Shown here one piece after another: positions 1-5,119 of a stretch of DNA of 5,119 nt. The position numbers were made by a program, and so were the translations under genes. Where the stretch lies: assembly GCA_910589635.1 (NCBI GenBank), contig CAJUTD010000046.1:1-5119 (forward strand), written 5' to 3'. The notes beneath the pieces were generated by a model. It was not told the origin of the DNA. It worked only from the letters and a program-made list of their open reading frames with translations, and searched no databases. This DNA comes from an uncultured Lachnospiraceae bacterium (GTDB lineage: Bacteria; Bacillota; Clostridia; Lachnospirales; Lachnospiraceae). Each line of letters starts with the position of its first letter. Position 1 is the first letter of the stretch.

Positions 1-1422
1 AATTGTTTAAAAAAAATTACGCTCTCCGGCAAGCATTTACTGGGATTGATTAATGACGTGCTGGATATGTCTAAGATTGAGAGCGGAAAGATGACCTTGA
101 CTTCAGAGATGATTTCTCTGCGGGAAGTAATTGAGGGGGTTGTCAGCATTGTACAGACGCAGGCCAAAGGAAAGGAGCAGAATTTTAATATTCACATATC
201 CAAGATTTTGGTGGAGGATGTATATTGTGATAGTGTGCGTTTAAATCAGGTATTGCTGAACTTACTGTCTAATTCCGTCAAGTATACCCAGGAGGGCGGT
301 ACAATCCAGTTATCTTTATATCAGGAGGAAGAGACGTCTCCTAAGGGAAGCGATTATGTGCGCACGCATATTCTGGTAAGTGATAACGGGATTGGTATGA
401 CACCTGAATTTTTGGAGCATATTTTCGATTCTTATTCCAGGGCGGACAACAAGAGAGTACAGAAGACGGAAGGCGCCGGGCTTGGTATGGCGATCACCAA
501 ATATATTGTAGATGCAATGGAGGGAAATATTTCCGTTAAGAGCCAGCCGGATAAGGGAACAGAGTTTCATTTGATTCTTGATCTCGAAAAGGCTACTACG
601 CAAGAAATGGATATGGTGCTTCCGGCATGGAAAATGCTTGTCATTGATGACGACGAAATGTTATGTAATACAGTAGTTGAGGTATTAGAGTCTATTGGCG
701 TTCAGGCAGATTGGGTACAGAGTGGGAAGAAAGCCATAGACCTGGTGACAAGGCACCACCAACAAGGGGATGATTATCAAATTATTCTGCTGGACTGGAA
801 GCTGGCTGATATGGATGGCCTTCAGGTTGCCAGGCAGATACGGCGTATTGTAGATGGCGCGGTGCCACTAATCCTCATATCCTCCTACGACTGGAGCGAA
901 TTTGAAAAAGAGGCGAGAGAGGCAGGAATTGATGGTTTTATCGGCAAGCCGTTGTTTAAGTCAACGCTTTTCCATGGACTGCGCAAGTACATGGGAGATG
1001 CAGGGCTTCCAGATAATACGGAGGCGGATTTTGATTTTTCCGGTTACCGGGTATTGGTTGCCGAGGATAATGAGATTAACTGGGAAGTTTTAAAAGAGCT
1101 TTTGTCAGATTTGGGAATGGAATTAGAATGGGCTGAGAATGGTAAAATATGCCTGGAGAAATTTGAGGAGTCGAGCCCGGGCTATTATGATGTGATTTTC
1201 ATGGATGTTCGTATGCCGATTATGAACGGCTATGAAGCAACGCAGGCAATTCGAGGACTGAAACGTCCAGATGCGCAGGAGATCCCCATTATTGCTATGA
1301 CAGCGGATGCTTTTTCAGAGGATATACAGCATTGTTTGGAAAGTGGGATGAACGCGCATACTGCAAAACCAATCAACTTGGATGAATTGCTGGCTCTTTT
1401 AAAGAAGTATACAGCGAACTGA
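1..1422 (+). CDS. Hybrid sensor histidine kinase with two receiver domains, 5'-truncated by the window edge
   Basis: This is the C-terminal 473 residues of a hybrid histidine kinase; the frame is open from base 1, so the real start is to the left. Numbering residue 1 at base 1, residues 1-35 are the end of the HisKA dimerisation helices (LINDVLDMSKIESGK); the phosphorylated histidine is outside the window. The ATPase domain spans about 75-195, with N-box Asn91 (NLLSNSVKYT), G1 box DNGIG at 128-132 and G2 box GAGLG at 158-162. Receiver 1 (about 211-331) has acidic residues Asp216-218, phospho-acceptor Asp265, Ser294 in the Thr/Ser position and Lys316. Receiver 2 (about 350-470) has Glu355/Asp356, Asp402, Thr434 and Lys456. 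Both receivers therefore look competent. No HPt or output domain follows. The gene ends in tandem in-frame stops TGA TAA. The downstream kinase is a paralogue 83 bases away on the same strand. The family call is secure; the signal sensed cannot be told. Confidence 0.95.
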   Translation, partial: NCLKKITLSGKHLLGLINDVLDMSKIESGKMTLTSEMISLREVIEGVVSIVQTQAKGKEQNFNIHISKILVEDVYCDSVRLNQVLLNLLSNSVKYTQEGGTIQLSLYQEEETSPKGSDYVRTHILVSDNGIGMTPEFLEHIFDSYSRADNKRVQKTEGAGLGMAITKYIVDAMEGNISVKSQPDKGTEFHLILDLEKATTQEMDMVLPAWKMLVIDDDEMLCNTVVEVLESIGVQADWVQSGKKAIDLVTRHHQQGDDYQIILLDWKLADMDGLQVARQIRRIVDGAVPLILISSYDWSEFEKEAREAGIDGFIGKPLFKSTLFHGLRKYMGDAGLPDNTEADFDFSGYRVLVAEDNEINWEVLKELLSDLGMELEWAENGKICLEKFEESSPGYYDVIFMDVRMPIMNGYEATQAIRGLKRPDAQEIPIIAMTADAFSEDIQHCLESGMNAHTAKPINLDELLALLKKYTAN

Positions 1423-1505
1423 TAAACAGCAGAATGAGTGATAAATAGCGTATTTTAGTGCTTCAGAGATCGAACAAGGCGTAAAAGAAAGGAAGTCTAT
1501 CTTAT
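1423..1505 (+). other. Intergenic gap between the two kinase genes
   Basis: This 83-base gap begins with a second in-frame stop (TAA, 1423-1425) and ends with the ribosome binding site of the downstream kinase. I see no GC-rich hairpin followed by a T-run, and no convincing pair of promoter boxes. The simplest reading is that both kinases are read from one transcript, although a weak internal promoter cannot be excluded by eye. Confidence 0.55.
1488..1495 (+). promoter_or_regulatory. Ribosome binding site of the full-length hybrid kinase
   Basis: AAAGGAAG lies 10 bases before the ATG at 1506 and matches the Shine-Dalgarno consensus of Firmicutes, although the spacing is slightly long. It supports this ATG as the start. 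The encoded N-terminus, with a short basic stretch (KDKRK) running straight into a hydrophobic segment, fits a membrane protein start. Confidence 0.75.
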
Positions 1506-4500
1506 ATGAAGGACAAAAGAAAATTATTACAGCAAATTGCATATGTCGTGTTACTCATCGTGGGGGTTGTGGTCTTATTCCATTGGTATACGACACAGAA
1601 CAGCCAACGGACGGAAGAGCGGAACAAGGATTATGCGGCCGATTCCGCGCGTCAGACAGCAAGTAAGATAGATGAGAAATTGGAAAATGCGCTGAATTTA
1701 ATAGATACATACACTTATTTTATAGGGGAGAGCCTTACCAAACCAGAAATTTCGTCACAGAGATTGTCTGAAATGGAAGATAATATGCTGTTTGACGCTC
1801 TCGTGTTTACAGACAGTACAGGTGCCAATCACTCGTCTGACGGACGGACATCAAATGGAGCTGGGCGAGACTATTTTGTCAACGGAATGAAAGGGGAAAG
1901 TGGTATCACCGTAGTATTTGACTCGGAATTCTATAATGAGGCAATGTTATGTTTCTATGCGCCTATCAGATATGAAGGGGAGATTATAGGCGTGTTGCGG
2001 GGAGCGTATCTTGCCGAGGAATATTTGAAAGATATGCTTGTCACAACTTATTTTGGTGAGAAGGCATCTGTACATATGTGCCTGCCGGACGGAACGGTAA
2101 TTGCATGTTCAGACAGCAAAGGCCATAAGGGCAATTTGATTGAGTTACTTGTGGAAATGAATATGATTGACCCGCAGACAGCGAAACAGACAGAAGAAGT
2201 TTTTGCAAATGGCGGGGAAGGTGCGTTTGTCTGTGGTTCCGGGAGCGAAACAGATAATCTTTGCGTCAGATACCTCGCACAAGATAGGTTTGTCCTTGTG
2301 CAGACATTCCCTAAGGATGTTACGCAGGAAATGATAAGGGATGAGAACTTTGTGGGAATCTGCCTGGAAATGATGCTGATTGGGCTTTTTGTCCTTTACA
2401 TTCTCACTTTGCTGGTGCGGGCACGCCGGGAGCGGAAGATTCTGGAGCGGGAAAACCGCGAGATGGGTTATATCATAAGCGGTGTCAACACTTTATTTTC
2501 CCGTTTTATTATGGTGAATCTCGAGACTGATACATATCAGTACTTGTCAGGAACAAGGCCGGAGAACAGAGAGATTCCGACTAGCGGCAGTTTTCATGAA
2601 CTATCAAAATACCTCTGTTCCATTATTGTGGAAGAGCAAGGGCGTGCGGAGTTTGCGCAGCAGATCGATAAGGATTCTATTATTCGGGAGATGGAGGAGC
2701 AGGATGACCTGTTATATGAGTGTCATGTAAATAGAAAGAGCGGGCCGGAATGGGAGCATATCAATATTATCTGCCTGGAGCGCCAAAATGGAAAAGCGTG
2801 TAAAGTTCTGTTTATCCGTCAGAATATAACGGAGCTGAAAGAGAATGAGCTGCGCATACAGGCAGAAATATCGCTGTCGGCGCGCAAGGAGAGGCAATAC
2901 CGTATTGCCATTACCTCCAATGCGTTCTGTACCTTTGAGTTTAATTTGACCCAGGATGTTATTATGGACGATGTCGTGCGCGTGGTAGATGGACAGCAGG
3001 TATCGTTGTTGGAGAGAGCGGGGTTGCAGGCTCCCTGCAAGGCATCCGAATGTTTTGAGCGGTGGAGACAGTTTGTCTTTGAGGAATCGAGGGAAGAATA
3101 TGCGGCGAAAGTAAATGTAGATTATTTGAAAGAACAATACCAGCGGGGTCATGCGGAAGTAAATGTAGATTATTGGAGTTCCGCGCCTGGCGGGCGGCAG
3201 ATTTGTATTCGTCAGTCATTTATTATGACACAGGATTATGATACAGATGACATTATGGTTATGGTTGTGTCGAAGGAAGTCACAGAGCAGGTGCAGAAAC
3301 AGCGGGCGCAGACACAGGCGTTACAGGACGCTTTGATGCAGGCACAACATGCCAATAGGGCAAAGACAACGTTCCTATCCAATATGTCCCATGACATCCG
3401 TACGCCGATGAATGCGATTATCGGTTTTGCGACGATTGCAGTCAGCCATATTGACAATAAAGAGCAAGTAAGGGATTGTTTGCAAAAGGTTTTATCTTCC
3501 AGCAACCATCTGTTGAGCCTAATTAACGATATTCTTGACATGAGCCGTATAGAAAGCGGTAAGGTACAAATTAAAGAACAAGAGTGTAATATATCTGAAT
3601 TAATGCATAATCTTGTGAACATCATCCAGCCGCAGGTGAAGGCAAAGCAGTTGGAATTATTTATAGATACTTTCGAGGTTGCAAATGAAGATGTTATCGC
3701 AGATGCCTTAAAGTTGAATCAGGTATTTATCAATCTGTTGAGTAATGCTGTAAAGTATACGCCGGCAGGGGGCACAGTGACTTTCCGCATTTTGCAGAAG
3801 ACTACGTTCCGTCATGGGTATGGCGATTATATCTTTGTCATCAAGGACAATGGTATCGGCATGTCGCCAGAGTTTGTAGAGCATATTTTTGAACCGTTTG
3901 AGCGGGAAGCAACTACTACTAAAACGGGAATAGAGGGCACTGGCCTTGGTATGGCAATCACGAAGAATATCGTGGAAATGATGAACGGTGCGATTCGGGT
4001 TGAGAGCGAACCTGGCAAGGGAAGTGTGTTTACCGTAGAACTTACCTTGCAGTTACAGGATATTGAGAAGAACGCGGCACAGATTAAGGAACTGGAAGGG
4101 CTGCGTACGTTAGTCGTGGATGATGATTTCAATACTTGTAACAGTGTGAGCAAAATGCTCCAGCAGATTGGTATGCGCTCGGAGTGGACGACATCCGGCA
4201 GGGAAGCGGCGTACCGGGCTAAAATTGCCAATGAAGAGGGCGACGCTTATCACACTTATATTATTGACTGGCAGATGCCGGAAATGAGTGGTATTGATAC
4301 AGCTCGTAAAATTCGCAGCGCAGTCGGCGAGAATGCACCAATTATTATTCTCACGGCGTATGATTGGACAGATATTGAGGAGGACGCAAGAGAGGCGGGC
4401 ATCACTGCTTTCTGTGCGAAGCCGCTGTTTATGTCTGATTTGAAAGCTGCATTGCTTTCAGCAAATAACCTTTTGGAAAAAGAAGAAAATGTTCCTTCCT

Positions 4501-4898
4501 GGACGTTAGCAGACTTCGGTGGAAAGCGCCTTCTGCTGGTGGAGGACGTGGAGATGAACCGTGAGATTGCGGAAGTTATCTTGACAGAAGCTGGTTTTGT
4601 GGTGGAGGCTGCACCAGATGGAACAGATGCTGTGAGTATGGTAGACGAATCCGAGGAGTACTATTATGACGCTATCCTTATGGATATCCAGATGCCAATT
4701 ATGGATGGCTATGAGGCAACCAGAACAATCCGAAATATGTCGAGGAAGGATGTAAAGAGAATGCCGATTATTGCCATGACTGCAAACGCCTTGGAGGAGG
4801 ATAAGGAGGCAGCGATCAAACATGGTATGGACGCACATATTGCCAAGCCGATTGATACAGATGTCTTAATCGAGGTGCTTGGAAAATTTCTTGGATAA
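1506..4898 (+). CDS. Membrane hybrid sensor histidine kinase: dCache-like sensor, two PAS-like regions, HisKA, HATPase, two receivers
   Basis: This is a complete 1130-residue sensor kinase. TM1 is at about residues 8-27 and TM2 at about 282-304; they bracket an extracytoplasmic region of about 250 residues that reads as a double Cache ligand sensor (GRDYFVNGMKGESG at 120-133, APIRYEGEIIGVLRG at 152-166). After TM2 come a basic linker, two PAS-like regions (about 320-445 and 463-595) and a probable coiled coil (about 592-622). HisKA carries His629 in HDIRTPMN. The ATPase domain has N-box Asn747, G1 box DNGIG at 781-785, F-box IFEPF and G2 box GTGLG at 811-815. Receiver 1 (about 867-985) has Asp872-874, Asp921, Thr950 and Lys972. 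Receiver 2 (about 1007-1127) has Glu1013/Asp1014, Asp1060, Thr1092 and Lys1114. It should autophosphorylate on His629 and pass phosphate to its receivers; the final target is not encoded here. Domain calls for kinase and receivers are secure. PAS and Cache calls rest on topology and short motifs, and the ligand is unknown. Confidence 0.96.
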   Translation: MKDKRKLLQQIAYVVLLIVGVVVLFHWYTTQNSQRTEERNKDYAADSARQTASKIDEKLENALNLIDTYTYFIGESLTKPEISSQRLSEMEDNMLFDALVFTDSTGANHSSDGRTSNGAGRDYFVNGMKGESGITVVFDSEFYNEAMLCFYAPIRYEGEIIGVLRGAYLAEEYLKDMLVTTYFGEKASVHMCLPDGTVIACSDSKGHKGNLIELLVEMNMIDPQTAKQTEEVFANGGEGAFVCGSGSETDNLCVRYLAQDRFVLVQTFPKDVTQEMIRDENFVGICLEMMLIGLFVLYILTLLVRARRERKILERENREMGYIISGVNTLFSRFIMVNLETDTYQYLSGTRPENREIPTSGSFHELSKYLCSIIVEEQGRAEFAQQIDKDSIIREMEEQDDLLYECHVNRKSGPEWEHINIICLERQNGKACKVLFIRQNITELKENELRIQAEISLSARKERQYRIAITSNAFCTFEFNLTQDVIMDDVVRVVDGQQVSLLERAGLQAPCKASECFERWRQFVFEESREEYAAKVNVDYLKEQYQRGHAEVNVDYWSSAPGGRQICIRQSFIMTQDYDTDDIMVMVVSKEVTEQVQKQRAQTQALQDALMQAQHANRAKTTFLSNMSHDIRTPMNAIIGFATIAVSHIDNKEQVRDCLQKVLSSSNHLLSLINDILDMSRIESGKVQIKEQECNISELMHNLVNIIQPQVKAKQLELFIDTFEVANEDVIADALKLNQVFINLLSNAVKYTPAGGTVTFRILQKTTFRHGYGDYIFVIKDNGIGMSPEFVEHIFEPFEREATTTKTGIEGTGLGMAITKNIVEMMNGAIRVESEPGKGSVFTVELTLQLQDIEKNAAQIKELEGLRTLVVDDDFNTCNSVSKMLQQIGMRSEWTTSGREAAYRAKIANEEGDAYHTYIIDWQMPEMSGIDTARKIRSAVGENAPIIILTAYDWTDIEEDAREAGITAFCAKPLFMSDLKAALLSANNLLEKEENVPSWTLADFGGKRLLLVEDVEMNREIAEVILTEAGFVVEAAPDGTDAVSMVDESEEYYYDAILMDIQMPIMDGYEATRTIRNMSRKDVKRMPIIAMTANALEEDKEAAIKHGMDAHIAKPIDTDVLIEVLGKFLG
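3100..3174 (+). repeat. Short imperfect direct repeat inside the second PAS-like region
   Basis: Bases 3100-3126 and 3151-3174 share ATGCGG, then (after three extra bases, CGA, in the first copy) an identical 18-base run, AAGTAAATGTAGATTATT. The copies are 48 bases apart in the 18-base part, so the reading frame is kept and the protein reads AKVNVDY and then AEVNVDY 16 residues later (about 534-540 and 550-556). This may be a small in-frame segmental duplication, or the strand-helix-strand pattern of a PAS fold with coincidental codon identity. Confidence 0.7.
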
Positions 4899-4907
4899 TT
4901 GTGTAAT

Positions 4908-4951
4908 AAAACAGCCCAAGTTCTTTCAGTTTGAGGAACTTGGGCTGTTTT
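4908..4951. terminator. Probable bidirectional rho-independent terminator
   Basis: Arms 4908-4923 and 4936-4951 are perfect 16-base reverse complements (AAAACAGCCCAAGTTC with GAACTTGGGCTGTTTT) around a 12-base loop. The stem is flanked by A-rich sequence on the left and ends in a T-run on the right, so it can act on transcripts from either side. It begins 9 bases after the kinase stop codon and lies 22 bases beyond the stop codon of the converging minus-strand gene, as expected for a terminator shared by convergent genes. Confidence 0.92.
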
Positions 4952-4973
4952 GGCAGGTTGAATTTGTGATTTC

Positions 4974-5117
4974 TTACCTGTGTTTTCCTATTTCATTTTT
5001 CTTCTGGAAAAGCGAGGCTTTGATAACGCCCTTTGGATCTTTTACCAACAGAATTACCAGCCAGATAATCAATCCCAGAGCTACGACAGACAAACCAAGA
5101 TAGAAGTCGTTGAGCAT
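4974..5117 (-). CDS. Small single-span membrane protein, or C-terminal end of a larger membrane protein
   Basis: Reading the minus strand from an ATG at 5117-5115 gives 47 residues ending in TAA at 4976-4974. The N-terminal MLNDF is followed by one strongly hydrophobic segment, about residues 6-25 (YLGLSVVALGLIIWLVILLV), then a basic, hydrophilic tail (KDPKGVIKASLFQKK...HR). Real coding is supported by the sensible topology, by the convergent placement against the kinase and by the shared terminator 22 bases past its stop. The ATG lies two bases from the window edge, so no ribosome binding site can be seen. The Met could be internal, making this the last membrane helix and cytoplasmic tail of a transporter that begins outside. 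I do not recognise the family. Small helper subunits of transporters have this kind of architecture, but that is only a possibility. Confidence 0.6.
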   Translation of the reverse strand: MLNDFYLGLSVVALGLIIWLVILLVKDPKGVIKASLFQKKNEIGKHR

Positions 5118-5119
5118 AT

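Noticed and set aside
9..16. Run of eight A bases as a possible programmed frameshift or slippage site
   Set aside because: The reading frame continues normally and aligns codon for codon with the paralogue across this point; there is no alternative product or stimulatory structure to support it.
46..48. TTG as the start codon of the first kinase
   Set aside because: The frame is open upstream to base 1 and encodes the expected HisKA helix (NCLKKI..., aligning with DCLQKV in the paralogue). This TTG is an internal Leu codon.
902..1093. Plus-strand ORF of 63 codons in another frame inside the first kinase
   Set aside because: It lies wholly within the two receiver domains, whose frame is strongly supported by conserved residues.
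1425..1470. Possible promoter for the second kinase
   Set aside because: There are AT-rich stretches such as TATTTT near 1451, but no -35 box at a proper distance, so I do not call it.
2712..4838. Several antisense ORFs of 73-146 codons opposite the second kinase
   Set aside because: They are all opposite conserved kinase and receiver coding sequence, overlap each other in different frames and encode no recognisable domain. They are by-products of the codon pattern on the other strand.
4879..5103. Plus-strand ORF of 74 codons after the kinase
   Set aside because: It starts inside the kinase gene, runs through the terminator stem and lies antisense to the better-supported minus-strand membrane ORF. 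Its product is a low-complexity, Phe-rich sequence with no ribosome binding site.

Overview
The window holds signal-transduction genes of an anaerobic Firmicute. The best guess is a gut Clostridium of the Lachnospiraceae type, judged from the style of the hybrid kinases (HDIRTPMN H-box, paired receivers, 'YDW...EAREAGI' first receiver), the purine-rich ribosome binding site and the moderate base composition. That taxonomic guess is inference; no marker gene is present.

Layout: (1) Bases 1-1422, plus strand, are the C-terminal 473 codons of a hybrid sensor histidine kinase whose sensor and phospho-accepting histidine lie to the left of the window. What remains is the end of the dimerisation helix, a full ATPase domain and two complete receiver domains. 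(2) An 83-base gap has no visible terminator and carries the ribosome binding site of the next gene. (3) Bases 1506-4898, plus strand, are a complete 1130-residue membrane hybrid kinase: TM, extracytoplasmic dCache-like sensor, TM, two PAS-like regions, HisKA, HATPase, REC, REC. (4) A strong 16-bp inverted repeat at 4908-4951 looks like a bidirectional terminator. (5) On the minus strand, ending at 4974, is a converging short membrane protein or the C-terminal end of a larger one, cut or nearly cut by the right edge.

The two kinases are clear paralogues, colinear from the HisKA helix through the second receiver, and probably form a tandem duplication transcribed together. Every catalytic residue that can be checked is present in both. 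Neither carries an HPt or DNA-binding output domain, and no response regulator or HPt protein lies in the window, so their phosphorelay partners must be elsewhere. The second kinase probably senses a small extracellular ligand through its Cache domain.

I see no mobile element, CRISPR array, RNA gene or clearly novel system. The points most worth a second look are the tandem paralogue pair with two intact receivers each, the distinctive first-receiver signature, a short DNA duplication inside the second PAS region, and the unidentified small membrane ORF.
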